A stretch of 64,000 nt of DNA from SAR202 cluster bacterium bin22. GTDB lineage: Bacteria; Chloroflexota; Dehalococcoidia; Lucifugimonadales; UBA3495. The DNA lies in NCBI GenBank assembly GCA_002238505.1, contig MPMM01000009.1:1-64000 (forward strand), in the 5' to 3' direction. Below the pieces are notes generated by a model. It ran no database searches. It had not been told where the DNA came from and worked only from the letters and a program-made list of their open reading frames with translations. Position numbers and translations under genes: made by a program. How positions within the stretch are numbered: position 1 is the first letter of the stretch; each line of letters opens with the position of its first letter. Positions 32,002 through 41,895 of the stretch are shown one piece after another.

Positions 32002-32961
32002 ATGGTACAGTCAGCTGAGCGTCCTGCCGAACAGGCCCCCGCAGCGGCCCCAGTAGCGGCCCCCCCTCCTGCTCCCCAGCGAGAACCCCTAACCATGAAA
32101 TCCCTGCTCGAGGCCGGTGTCCACTTCGGCCACCAGACTCGTCGCTGGAACCCGCGCATGAAGCGCTACATCTTCACCCAGCGCAATGGCATTCACATCA
32201 TCGACCTGCAGCAAACCCTGGGTCTGATGAACGAAGCCTACCGGGCCATGGTCCAGGTGGCGGCCAATGGCGGCAACGTCCTCTTCGTCGGCACCAAGAA
32301 GCAGGCCCAGGAAGTAATGCAGAGCGAGGCCGAGCGTTGCGGCATGTGGTACGTGAACCAGCGCTGGCTCGGCGGCACCCTCACCAACTTCCAGACCATT
32401 CGCACTCGCATCAACTACATGATCGAGTTGCAGCAGAAGCGCGACCAGGGCTACTTCCGCGTCCTTCCCAAAAAGGAAGGCCTGAAGCTCGAAGAGAACC
32501 TGGCCAAGCTGGAAAAATACTTCCTTGGCATCCGCAACATGACCACCCTGCCCCAGGCCATGTTCATCATCGACATCTGCAAGGAAGACATCTGTGTAGC
32601 CGAGGCCCGGCGCATGGGTATTCCCATTTTCGCCATCGTTGACACCGACACCAATCCGGAACTGGTCAGCCACCCCATCCCCGGCAACGACGATGCGGTC
32701 CGCTCCATCCGCCTGGTTACCGGCCGCCTGGCCAACGCCATCCTGGAAGGAAAGGCCGAACGGGAGGCCATGATCGCGGAACAGCAGGCTCAGGCCGAGG
32801 CCGCAGCCCAGGCTGAAGCCGACGCCCTGGCCGCCGAAGCCGGTGAGGAACTCTCCGACGAAGAGGCCGAGCACGTCGCCCTGGCCTCCATGCCCCTGGA
32901 CGACCTGGCCCAGCTGATGGAACAGTCCAACCGCGGCGAAGGGGAAGGGAGCGAAGGCTGA
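32002..32961 (+). CDS. rpsB: 30S ribosomal protein S2
   Basis: The 319-residue S2 has the diagnostic [37 protein letters not shown] and [15 protein letters not shown]. The N terminus is extended by about 30 Ala/Pro-rich residues ([16 protein letters not shown]). The C terminus has a long Ala/Glu-rich tail ([20 protein letters not shown]), as in several Chloroflexota. ATG 32002 has AAGGA upstream; a start at 32095 (MKSLLEAG) would remove the extension. It should be followed directly by tsf, but a membrane ORF intervenes. Confidence 0.94.
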   Translation: MVQSAERPAEQAPAAAPVAAPPPAPQREPLTMKSLLEAGVHFGHQTRRWNPRMKRYIFTQRNGIHIIDLQQTLGLMNEAYRAMVQVAANGGNVLFVGTKKQAQEVMQSEAERCGMWYVNQRWLGGTLTNFQTIRTRINYMIELQQKRDQGYFRVLPKKEGLKLEENLAKLEKYFLGIRNMTTLPQAMFIIDICKEDICVAEARRMGIPIFAIVDTDTNPELVSHPIPGNDDAVRSIRLVTGRLANAILEGKAEREAMIAEQQAQAEAAAQAEADALAAEAGEELSDEEAEHVALASMPLDDLAQLMEQSNRGEGEGSEG

Positions 32962-33002
32962 GATAGGCGCCGATTTGGACGTGCCGCCCACCTGGAAGAT
33001 AG

Positions 33003-33386
33003 CTAATCAGCAGATTTATCGGCAAGTACTGGATAGCGTACTACATATCCTACTTGGTAGGCATCGCTATCCTGACTGGAAGGCACTGGTACTCTCCCAG
33101 GTGGAATGATGACTGGCTGGCCTTGCTAGCCGATATACTTAGCGTAGCAATGGGCACGTCCATTGCGCTGACTATCGTAGTCGAAATGGTGGGACGCATG
33201 GTATTGCTGATTCCTGATGCCATAAAGAACATAAGGGAAAAAGAAAAAAGGGCTCAGCGGAAGCTCCGCAAAGAAGCATATGAGCGGTTTGGAATAGAAG
33301 TTGATGGTGTATTAATGCTTCCGAGCACCCCTGAGGTTGAGGCGTTCCTTAACGGACAAGCGCCGACAACGGAAGCTACGCAATGA
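33003..33386 (+). CDS. Hypothetical membrane protein between rpsB and tsf
   Basis: The frame runs uninterrupted from 33003. The first good initiation codon is TTG 33054, giving 110 residues; the upstream part (FIGKYWIAYYISYLVGIAIL) looks like a first membrane helix without its start codon. A second helix (LADILSVAMGTSIALTIVVE) is followed by a charged segment (IREKEKRAQRKLRKEAYERF). Codon use is much more AT-rich (CTA, AGA, ATA) than neighbouring genes, suggesting transfer. No family is recognised. The 5' end may be truncated. Confidence 0.5.
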   Translation, partial: LISRFIGKYWIAYYISYLVGIAILTGRHWYSPRWNDDWLALLADILSVAMGTSIALTIVVEMVGRMVLLIPDAIKNIREKEKRAQRKLRKEAYERFGIEVDGVLMLPSTPEVEAFLNGQAPTTEATQ

Positions 33387-33515
33387 TTCGTTCAGATGCT
33401 TTTGCTTCAGCCCTGATTCAGAACTGCCCTGCACTTCAGGGTTGAGAAATGAAACTCCACCCTGCAATTTTTGCTGAGTAGCAAAAGACGATTTGACGAG
33501 ACACGGAGGACATTC

Positions 33516-34758
<1,243 letters not shown>

Positions 34759-34860
34759 ATTCCGGCGGACGGCAATAGCCTGTCTCGTCTGGACGGGCCG
34801 ACAACCCGTACCGGAACCCCGTTACCCCCGATTCAGGTAATGCAGCGGGAGGAATAGCAA

Positions 34861-35451
34861 ATGCGAGAACAGGACAACATCGACGAACAGCTTACTCCGG
34901 AAGCCGTCTTGACCGAGGTCGAGCGCAAGATGAACCGGACCATAGAAGCGCTGGAAAGAGAACTGGCCACCTTGCGTACCGGTCGGGCCACCCCGTCCCT
35001 GGTCGAGAATGTAAGCGTGGACTATTACGGGTCACCTACCCCGTTGAAGCAGATAGCCTCGATTTCCGCTCCCGACGCCCGGGCTATCATGATCCAGCCC
35101 TGGGACCGGCAGGCCTTGAGAGACATCGAGCGAAGCCTCATGCAGTCAGAAATGGGTTTCAACCCATCCAACGACGGCAACATGATCACCGTCCCTATTC
35201 CCCCTCTTAACCAGGAGCGGCGCCAGGAACTGGTGCGGCTGCTCAAGCGCAAGATCGAAGAGGGCAAGGTCTCCGTCCGCAACGTCCGGCGCGACGGTCT
35301 CGAGTCTCTTCGCAAGCTGGAACGGGACAAGGCCATTTCCCAGGACGAAAACCGCCGCAGCCAGGATCAGCTGCAGAAGACCACCGATTCCTTCATCAAG
35401 AACATCGACCAGGTCTCCACCACTAAAGAAGCCGAGATTATGCAGGTATAG
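34861..35451 (+). CDS. frr: Ribosome recycling factor
   Basis: The 196-residue protein splits post-termination ribosomes with EF-G. Conserved segments are ELATLRTGRATPSLVENVSV, DYYGSPTPLKQIASISAPDA and VSVRNVRRDGLESLRKLERD. GGGAGG precedes the ATG. It lies 102 bp after pyrH and 14 bp before uppS, in the usual order. Confidence 0.97.
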   Translation: MREQDNIDEQLTPEAVLTEVERKMNRTIEALERELATLRTGRATPSLVENVSVDYYGSPTPLKQIASISAPDARAIMIQPWDRQALRDIERSLMQSEMGFNPSNDGNMITVPIPPLNQERRQELVRLLKRKIEEGKVSVRNVRRDGLESLRKLERDKAISQDENRRSQDQLQKTTDSFIKNIDQVSTTKEAEIMQV

Positions 35452-35465
35452 CCCCGGATCAGGAG

Positions 35466-36272
35466 ATGGAAGCCCATACCGGCTCGGTCAACCTACCCGA
35501 AACCCCTGTCTTCCGGGCCAAAGGGCAACCCGGGACAGAGGGTCTGCCCGCCGTCGTCGAATCGCCCGGACGGGTGCCTCGCCACGTTGCCATCATCATG
35601 GACGGCAACGGTCGTTGGGCCGAGCAACAGGGCCTTCCCCGTCTCGCCGGCCACCGCGAGGGCGTTAACGCCATACCCAGGGTGGTCGATTTGCTGGCCC
35701 AGCGGGGCGTCCAGTTCCTGACCGTTTACGCCTTCTCCACCGAAAACTGGTCCAGGCCCTCCACCGAGGTTGAGGGAATCATCGAGTTGCTGGATGAGAC
35801 CCTGCGACGGGAAACGGACCACTTCAATGAAAAAAACGTCCGCGTTATCCACATCGGCAACGCTGCCCGCCTCTCTAACGACATTCGCCTCGCTGTGGAT
35901 AGAATCCAGCACGAGACCCGCAACAACACCGGCATTGTCCTCAACGTCGCCTTTGACTACGGGGGACGGCAGGAAATCCTTGCCGCCGTTCGCGAACTGA
36001 TTCGCGAAGGCGTCTCTCCCGATGACATTACCGAGGAAGTCTTCAGCCGCAAACTCTTTACCGCCCATTGCCCTGACCCAGACCTGATTATCCGCACCGG
36101 CGGCGAGTTGCGAATCAGCAACTTCCTCCTCTGGCAGTCCGCCTACAGCGAGTATTACCATACCCCGGTCCTCTGGCCCGACCTGGACGCCCAGGAAGTT
36201 GACCGAGCCCTTGCCGACTACAGTCAGCGGCAGCGTCGTTTCGGAAACATCGTCCCCGATACCGGGGGTTAG
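35466..36272 (+). CDS. uppS: Undecaprenyl diphosphate synthase (isoprenyl transferase)
   Basis: The 268-residue cis-prenyltransferase makes the C55 carrier lipid for cell-envelope polymers. Motifs: VAIIMDGNGRWAEQQGLPR (catalytic Asp), TVYAFSTENWSRP, and RTGGELRISNFLLWQSAYSE (usually RTSGE). The first 30 residues are a variable extension. It is followed within a few bases by cdsA, so the two are co-transcribed. Confidence 0.95.
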   Translation: MEAHTGSVNLPETPVFRAKGQPGTEGLPAVVESPGRVPRHVAIIMDGNGRWAEQQGLPRLAGHREGVNAIPRVVDLLAQRGVQFLTVYAFSTENWSRPSTEVEGIIELLDETLRRETDHFNEKNVRVIHIGNAARLSNDIRLAVDRIQHETRNNTGIVLNVAFDYGGRQEILAAVRELIREGVSPDDITEEVFSRKLFTAHCPDPDLIIRTGGELRISNFLLWQSAYSEYYHTPVLWPDLDAQEVDRALADYSQRQRRFGNIVPDTGG

Positions 36273-36277
36273 GCCCC

Positions 36278-37501
36278 TTGCTGCTTCGGACCATCACCGG
36301 CCTCATCGGCCTGGCCGTCCTGCTTGGCGCCCTTTGGGCCGGCCTCTTCTGGGTTTTCCTCGTAACCCTGGTCGCCGCCATCCTGGCCGTCCGCGAATTC
36401 TACCGCTTTCATCCCCCTGCCCTTTCCACCCCCCACCCCCCCTTCCCCCTCGCCCCCATCCGGCCCGCCCCGAAATTCTACCGCTTCCACCCCCCTGCCG
36501 TTTCAACCCCCGAATCAGATTCTCCGGAAGCCCCCCCGTCGCCAGTCCAGGAGGACGGCCCAGTTCCCGACGCCGCAACCGCCCCCGCTCAATCGTTCTC
36601 GAGCCCTTCAGAGACGTCCCATTCGGATCCACAGGGTCCGTACCCCGACTGCCCCCCTGACCCAGGTAAGGCATCGGAAGAAGGCCCGATTTCTCCTGCC
36701 GCTGAAGCCGACCCTGCCGTGGAACCGGCTCAGGACCTGCCGGCCCCCACCCCCCTGCCGGCCCTGCTGGGCACGGCCTGGGTAGCCGCCTTCGTTATTG
36801 GCGGCGCGGCAGCCGACGGGGTATTCCATCTGTGGGCCATTTCCCTGGGCATCTTCGTCGGCGGCGCCTTTCTATCCCTCCTGTGGCTCATCGCCTTCTA
36901 CCGTGGCCCCCGTTGGCCGGTGGCCCTGGCCTACCTCCTGGGCGGCCCCGTCTATACCGGCTTCCTGCTGGCCCACGTCATGGCCCTGGCCCAGGTGGGC
37001 GAGGTCTTTTTCTTCCTCGACCCTCTTTACTTTTCCCCCGACACGGGGCCAACCATCTACGAAGTTGGCCGAAACTGGCTCCTGTTCGCCCTCCTGGCCA
37101 ACTTCGCCACCGATACCGGCGCCTACCTCGTGGGACGGACAATCGGTCGCCACAAAATGGCGCCGGTCATCAGCCCCAACAAGACCTGGGAGGGCGCGGT
37201 TGGCGGGTTCCTGTTCGCCCTCCTGGCCTCCTTCCTCCTCGACCGTCTCCTTAACCTGGGGCTGGGCGCTACCTGGTGGGACGGGGCCTGGACCGCCTGG
37301 AATTGGCAACCCGTCCTGATTGGTGCTACAGTGGGTGTGGCTTCCCAGTGGGGCGACTTGCTGGAATCCCGGCTGAAGCGCCTCTCCCTCCTCAAGGACT
37401 CCGGAAGCCTGATGCCCGGTCATGGCGGTATCCTGGACCGCCTCGACAGTCTCCTGTTCACCATCCCTGCGGTGTACTATCTGTTTGCGGCGGTGCTTTA
37501 G
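36278..37501 (+). CDS. cdsA: Phosphatidate cytidylyltransferase with Pro-rich insertion
   Basis: This integral membrane enzyme makes CDP-diacylglycerol. The C-terminal signature is intact (GDLLESRLKRL, KDSGSLMPGHGGILDRLDSL), as is SPNKTWEGAVGGF. At 407 residues it is much longer than the usual 260-290. After the first helices and the EFYR motif (residue 40) lies a Pro/Ser/Glu-rich segment of about 120 residues with no membrane character. It begins with a 26-residue (78-bp) duplication of FYRFHPPA.STP (36395 and 36473). Start TTG 36278, five bases after uppS. The insertion is in frame and probably cytoplasmic. Confidence 0.92.
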   Translation: MLLRTITGLIGLAVLLGALWAGLFWVFLVTLVAAILAVREFYRFHPPALSTPHPPFPLAPIRPAPKFYRFHPPAVSTPESDSPEAPPSPVQEDGPVPDAATAPAQSFSSPSETSHSDPQGPYPDCPPDPGKASEEGPISPAAEADPAVEPAQDLPAPTPLPALLGTAWVAAFVIGGAAADGVFHLWAISLGIFVGGAFLSLLWLIAFYRGPRWPVALAYLLGGPVYTGFLLAHVMALAQVGEVFFFLDPLYFSPDTGPTIYEVGRNWLLFALLANFATDTGAYLVGRTIGRHKMAPVISPNKTWEGAVGGFLFALLASFLLDRLLNLGLGATWWDGAWTAWNWQPVLIGATVGVASQWGDLLESRLKRLSLLKDSGSLMPGHGGILDRLDSLLFTIPAVYYLFAAVL

Positions 37502-37503
37502 CC

Positions 37504-38637
37504 TTGAAGAAGATCGTTGTCCTCGGCAGCACCGGTTCCATTGGCACCCAGACTCTCGATATCGTCCGGGCCTTCCCCGAAAAATTTGAAGTGGTTGGTC
37601 TTGCCGCTGGCGTCAACCACGACCTGTTCCTCCAGCAGGTTGCCGAATTTCACCCCCGCTACGCCTACTGCATCGACCCCCCCAGCGCCTCCCTGGGCGA
37701 CACAAAGTTTCTGCCCATGGAGGAAATGGTCGCCCTGCCCGATGTGGATTTGGTAATGGCCGCCACCACCGGCGCGGCCGGCCTGGTTCCCATCCTCAGC
37801 GCCCTGGAGCACGGTAAGGCGGTAGCCCTCTCCAACAAGGAACCCATCGTCATGGCCGGCCCCCTGCTCAAGGAATGGGAGCAACGGTTCGGTGGCGCCA
37901 TCCTCCCCGTGGACAGCGAGCCCAGCGCCATCTGGCAGTGTATCCAGGGGGAATCGGGATCAATAAGACGCCTGATAATCACGGCCTCGGGCGGCCCCTT
38001 CCGTACCATGCCCCTCGACGAACTCAACTCCGTAACCCCCGGGCAGGCCCTCCGTCACCCCACCTGGCAGATGGGGCCCAAGATAACCATCGACTCGGCC
38101 ACCCTCATGAACAAAGCCTTCGAGGTTATCGAGTCCCACTGGCTGTTCGACGTTCCCTGGAAAAACATTGAGGTCGTAATTCACCCCCAGAGCACCATCC
38201 ACTCCATGGTCGAGTTCGAGGATGGCTCGGTTAAAGCCCAGATGGGCCCTCCCAGCATGCGGCTGCCCATCCAGTACGCCCTCTTCTATCCCGACCGCCT
38301 GCGCAACCCCGACGATTCCCTGATACCCCGCCTGGACACGGGCATAGCCCAGAGCCTGGACTTCCGCCCCATGGAGCCGGAGCGCTATCCCTGCTTTACC
38401 CTGGCCCTGTCCACCGCCCAGCAGGGTGGTACCTATCCGGCCGTCCTCAGCGCCGCCGACGAGGTGGCGGTAAACAGTTTCCTGAATGGCAAAATCGCCT
38501 TCACCGACATCCACCGCCTGGTGGCAACGGTGGTGGACGCCCACACCCCCGCCTCCGGCTCCACCCTGGAAGAACTCCTTGCTGCCGACCAATGGGCAAT
38601 TCAGGAAGCCCGGCGGGTTGCCGGAGAGCTGGCCTGA
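37504..38637 (+). CDS. dxr: 1-deoxy-D-xylulose 5-phosphate reductoisomerase
   Basis: The 377-residue NADPH enzyme commits carbon to the MEP isoprenoid pathway, feeding uppS next door and the prenyl synthase/hpn cluster at 53-59 kb. Motifs: VLGSTGSIGTQTLDIV, SNKEPIVMAG, LPVDSEPSAIWQCIQG, GPKITIDSATLMNKAFEVIE and VVIHPQSTIHSMVEF. TTG 37504 lies two bases after the cdsA stop; a longer frame inside cdsA is spurious. Confidence 0.96.
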   Translation: MKKIVVLGSTGSIGTQTLDIVRAFPEKFEVVGLAAGVNHDLFLQQVAEFHPRYAYCIDPPSASLGDTKFLPMEEMVALPDVDLVMAATTGAAGLVPILSALEHGKAVALSNKEPIVMAGPLLKEWEQRFGGAILPVDSEPSAIWQCIQGESGSIRRLIITASGGPFRTMPLDELNSVTPGQALRHPTWQMGPKITIDSATLMNKAFEVIESHWLFDVPWKNIEVVIHPQSTIHSMVEFEDGSVKAQMGPPSMRLPIQYALFYPDRLRNPDDSLIPRLDTGIAQSLDFRPMEPERYPCFTLALSTAQQGGTYPAVLSAADEVAVNSFLNGKIAFTDIHRLVATVVDAHTPASGSTLEELLAADQWAIQEARRVAGELA

Positions 38638-38739
38638 TGCAAACCATCAGGCGTTAAATACAACGCCGGATTCTCCCGGCGCCCTGCTTCCCGCAATCGC
38701 CGGAATCCATAAGTTCAAACCAAGTCTGCAGGCAGGCCT

Positions 38740-39447
38740 ATGCTGCTCCAGGATCACGTTGCATTAATTACCGGCGCCGGTCGGGGCATTGGCCGGGCCG
38801 TTGCCCTGGCCTTCGCTCGTGAAGGCGCCCGCGTCGCCGTCACCGGCCGCAACCAGGCCAACCTGGCCCAGGTAGTGGACGAGATTGCCTCTGCTGGCGG
38901 TCAGTCCCTGGCCTTCTCCCTTGACGTTACCCGCGAGGAAGACGCCGCCGCAGTGGCGCGGGAAACAGCGGACCGGTGGGGCCGGCTCGACCTCCTCGTC
39001 AACAATGCCGGCGTCATCACCTACAATGTTCCGGTGTGGGAAACCACCATGGAGCAGTGGGACTACGTCATGGATACCAACCTGCGCGGTATGCACCTGG
39101 TCTCCCGGGCGGTAATTCCCTATATGATGCAGCGTAAGTCTGGCATAATTATCAACATCGGTTCCTCTTCCGGTCGCCAGGTCGAGGGCGACAACGGCGC
39201 CTACAACGCCTCAAAGTGGGGCGTGGTTGGCTATACCGCGTCCCTTGCTCAATCCCTTCGTCCCCATGGCATACAGGTAAATGGCATCAACCCCGGCTGG
39301 GTGGACACCGATATGGCCAGGGAATACCATCCAGGTGGCGACCCGGCCTGGATAACACCGGACCAGATAGCCCAAGCCGCCCTTTATCTGGCGGCCCACG
39401 CTCCCGCGCTTATGACGGGCCAGTTCATTGACATGTTCGACGCCTGA
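38740..39447 (+). CDS. Short-chain dehydrogenase/reductase
   Basis: The 235-residue Rossmann oxidoreductase has ALITGAGRGIGRAVALAFAR, LLVNNAGVI, and the catalytic set Ser (INIGSSSGRQ) and YNASK (Tyr-x-x-x-Lys). The substrate is unknown. It interrupts the usual dxr-rseP spacing together with the next two genes, which may form a small accessory operon. Confidence 0.88.
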   Translation: MLLQDHVALITGAGRGIGRAVALAFAREGARVAVTGRNQANLAQVVDEIASAGGQSLAFSLDVTREEDAAAVARETADRWGRLDLLVNNAGVITYNVPVWETTMEQWDYVMDTNLRGMHLVSRAVIPYMMQRKSGIIINIGSSSGRQVEGDNGAYNASKWGVVGYTASLAQSLRPHGIQVNGINPGWVDTDMAREYHPGGDPAWITPDQIAQAALYLAAHAPALMTGQFIDMFDA

Positions 39448-39476
39448 TTTCCATAATTTCCAGCGGCGGTAATACT

Positions 39477-40169
39477 ATGAGCAGCAACCTCGACTATTCC
39501 GAGTCCTTCTACCGCGACTACGCAACGCGTTACGCCGAAGTCAGCCACAACTACATCCAGTCCGTCTATATCAACTCCTCCCACCCTGCTCTCAAGGGTG
39601 ACGACGACCTGTTGGACCGCATGGTCGAATTGGTACCGGAGGGCGGCCGTGGCCTCGACGCCGGGTGTGGTTCCGGCGCCCGGGACGTCTTTCTCTACTG
39701 GCAGCGGGGCTACGACGTTTATGGCGTCGATGCCGTGGACGAGAATATCCAGGAAGCCCGGCGGCTCCATCCCGAAATTGCCGACCGCGTGGCAGTGGCC
39801 GACCTCAGCCTTCCCCTGAGCCATCCCGATGGCTCCATGGACTTCGTCCTCTGCAATGCTGTTATCCAGCACATCGCGCCGGAAAAGACCCTCGGCACTA
39901 CCATCCCCGAGTTGGTCCGAGTCCTGAAACCGGGCGGCGCTCTCCAGTTCATGTTCAAGGTCGGCAGCGGCGTGGCAACCGTCTTTGACCGCGACTATGG
40001 CACCGACCGCAGCTTCCAGCTTTACACCGTTGATGAGGTGCTTAAGGTGCTGGAGGGCCACGGCATGACTGTAATTCCCGAAGAGGAAGGCAAGCTGGGA
40101 GGTATCATGCACTTCACCGACCCCAAGCCCATGGAACACGTCGTCCTGTTCGCTCGCAAGGCCGGCTAA
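39477..40169 (+). CDS. Class I SAM-dependent methyltransferase
   Basis: The 230-residue protein has motif I GLDAGCGSGARD (about residue 60), an acidic motif II in YGVDAVDENIQEARR, the motif-IV region DFVLCNAVIQHIAPE and VLKPGGALQFMFKVGSG. It probably methylates a small molecule; the substrate cannot be inferred. It starts 29 bases after the SDR and precedes a kinase-like gene. Confidence 0.85.
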   Translation: MSSNLDYSESFYRDYATRYAEVSHNYIQSVYINSSHPALKGDDDLLDRMVELVPEGGRGLDAGCGSGARDVFLYWQRGYDVYGVDAVDENIQEARRLHPEIADRVAVADLSLPLSHPDGSMDFVLCNAVIQHIAPEKTLGTTIPELVRVLKPGGALQFMFKVGSGVATVFDRDYGTDRSFQLYTVDEVLKVLEGHGMTVIPEEEGKLGGIMHFTDPKPMEHVVLFARKAG

Positions 40170-40200
40170 AAGGCAGGCGCGGTTCCCATCCCGATGTCCT

Positions 40201-41313
40201 ATGAACGCGCATCCGTCACAACCCGCGTCACTGCCGATTCCCACCTCCCTCGCTGAAATTACGGCTTCCTGGTTGACCAGGGCCCTTGCGGCGGGGGGAG
40301 TTCTGCCGGGCGCAACCGTTACCCGCTATACCCCCGAATCCATAGCCGAGGGCAAGGGCTTCACAAACCGGGTTTTTCGGCTCCACCTGGAGTACCAACG
40401 GCCCAACCCCGGCCTGCCTGCCAGCCTCCTGGTAAAACTGCCCGCCACCGACCCCTTGATGCTGCCCCTTTTCCGCCTGCTGGGCCCAAACCTCCGCGAG
40501 GTTAATTTCTACCGCAACCTGTCCCGTGACTGTGCCCTGCAGACTCCGGTGTGCTACTTCGGGCAAGCGGACCCCGCCACCGGCAACTCGGCGCTGTTGC
40601 TGGAAGATCTGGGCAGCGCCCGGCAGGGCGACAGCGTGGCCGGCTGCTCCCTGGACGAGGCCCGGCAGATTGCTCGCCGGTTAGCCGCCTTTCACGCCCA
40701 GTGGTGGGACAGCCCCCTCCTGGACGGCCTGGTCTGGCTGCCCCCCAGGGACGACGAGGCCCTTGCCTATCAGGAACTGCACGAACCCTCCTGGCGTTCC
40801 CTAACTGAAAAGACAGGACGGTTATTACCCCCGGGGCTGCGCCAACTGGGCGATTCCATGCCCGACCTTTTTGGCAGGGTAAAGTCAATGCTGGCAGAAT
40901 CCCCTCGTACCATCGTCCACGGCGACTTTCGCCTCGATAACTTCTATTACCCGGCCGACGCCGCTTCTCCTGCGCCGTTGGTTCTGGACTGGGAATACTG
41001 TGGCATAGGCCGGGGCGTCTTCGACCTTGCCACCTTCGTATGCGAGGCCTTCCCCCCAGCCCAGCGCCGCCGCGAGGAATGGGGGCTCTTGACCGAGTAC
41101 CACTCTGCGTTGACCGCTAGTGGCATAACCGGCTACTCCCTCAACCAGTGTTGGAATGACTATCGCCTCTCCCTGCTGGACGTCTTTGCCCTGTGGATAG
41201 TCGGCGGCGCCTTTTGCGACTACTCGGGAGAACGGGCGACAACCTTCCTCTCCAACACCCTCCAGCGTCTGGACGCCGCCATTTCAGACCTCCGCCCACT
41301 GTCCCTCCTCTAA
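40201..41313 (+). CDS. Aminoglycoside-phosphotransferase-like kinase (DUF1679/EcKL type)
   Basis: The 370-residue protein has the APH/choline-kinase fold signature: nucleotide-loop GKGFTNRVFRLHLEY, brenner-type catalytic loop IVHGDFRLDNFYY (about residue 238) and metal Asp in LVLDWEYCGIGRGVFDLA. Relatives phosphorylate small alcohols, steroids or drugs. The substrate is unknown. It ends the three-gene SDR-methyltransferase-kinase group upstream of a tandem-repeat array. Confidence 0.85.
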   Translation: MNAHPSQPASLPIPTSLAEITASWLTRALAAGGVLPGATVTRYTPESIAEGKGFTNRVFRLHLEYQRPNPGLPASLLVKLPATDPLMLPLFRLLGPNLREVNFYRNLSRDCALQTPVCYFGQADPATGNSALLLEDLGSARQGDSVAGCSLDEARQIARRLAAFHAQWWDSPLLDGLVWLPPRDDEALAYQELHEPSWRSLTEKTGRLLPPGLRQLGDSMPDLFGRVKSMLAESPRTIVHGDFRLDNFYYPADAASPAPLVLDWEYCGIGRGVFDLATFVCEAFPPAQRRREEWGLLTEYHSALTASGITGYSLNQCWNDYRLSLLDVFALWIVGGAFCDYSGERATTFLSNTLQRLDAAISDLRPLSLL

Positions 41314-41374
41314 CCCCACCCCAATCTACAAGACAACCAGAAATGACCGGAAGAGAATTGGAAAGGAATTTTTC

Positions 41375-41822
41375 CCCCTCTCCCTATGGGAGAGGGGCCG
41401 GGGGTGAGGGCAACCCACCAAACCATGTCATCCTGAGCGAAGCCGAAGGATCTAATATCCTAACTAGAAACCATGCCCACCCAACCGCAACCAACATCAA
41501 GACCAAACATCTCCCCCCTCGCCCCATGGGAGAGGGGCCGGGGGTGAGGGCAACCCCTGTCATCCTGAGCGCAGCCGAAGGACCTAAAATCCATACCACA
41601 TACCATGCCCACCCAACCGCAACCAACATTAATAACAAACATCCCCCCCTCTCCCTATGGGAGAGGGGCCGGGGGTGAGGGCCCCCACCAACCCATGTCA
41701 TCCTGAGCAAAGCCGAAGGATCCAAAATCCTAACCAGAGATAACGCCCACCCAACCGCAACCAACATCAAACCCAAACATCTCCCCTCTCCCTATGGGAG
41801 AGGGGCCGGGGGTGAGGGCACC
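41375..41822. repeat. Tandem array, about 3.3 units of 131-140 bp
   Basis: Each unit carries a hairpin (CTCTCCCTATGGGAGAGG), GGGGGTGAGGGC, CATCCTGAGC..AGCCGAAGGA and GCCCACCCAACCGCAACC followed by AACAT. The hairpin starts recur at about 41381, 41521, 41652 and 41789. A partial fourth unit ends the array. Confidence 0.85.
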
Positions 41823-41828
41823 CCCCCT

Positions 41829-41839
41829 GTGCTATCATT
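41829..41839 (+). promoter_or_regulatory. rseP extended -10 promoter
   Basis: TGTGCTATCAT matches the gpsA upstream site exactly. It gives a leader of about 50 nt. Confidence 0.5.
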
Positions 41840-41895
41840 AAACTCGCCGCTATTTCAGAAATACCGCCCATCCCTTGAAATTCACAGGAACTTAA

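Larger units (their letters stand above)
41314..41895. other. Tandem-repeat-filled spacer before rseP
   Basis: About 450 of these 580 bp are the tandem array at 41375-41822. The rseP promoter occupies the last part. No gene is supported. Confidence 0.7.

Noticed and set aside
41375-41822. CRISPR array
   Set aside because: The units are 131-140 bp, are homologous over their whole length and have no distinct spacers; no cas genes are present.
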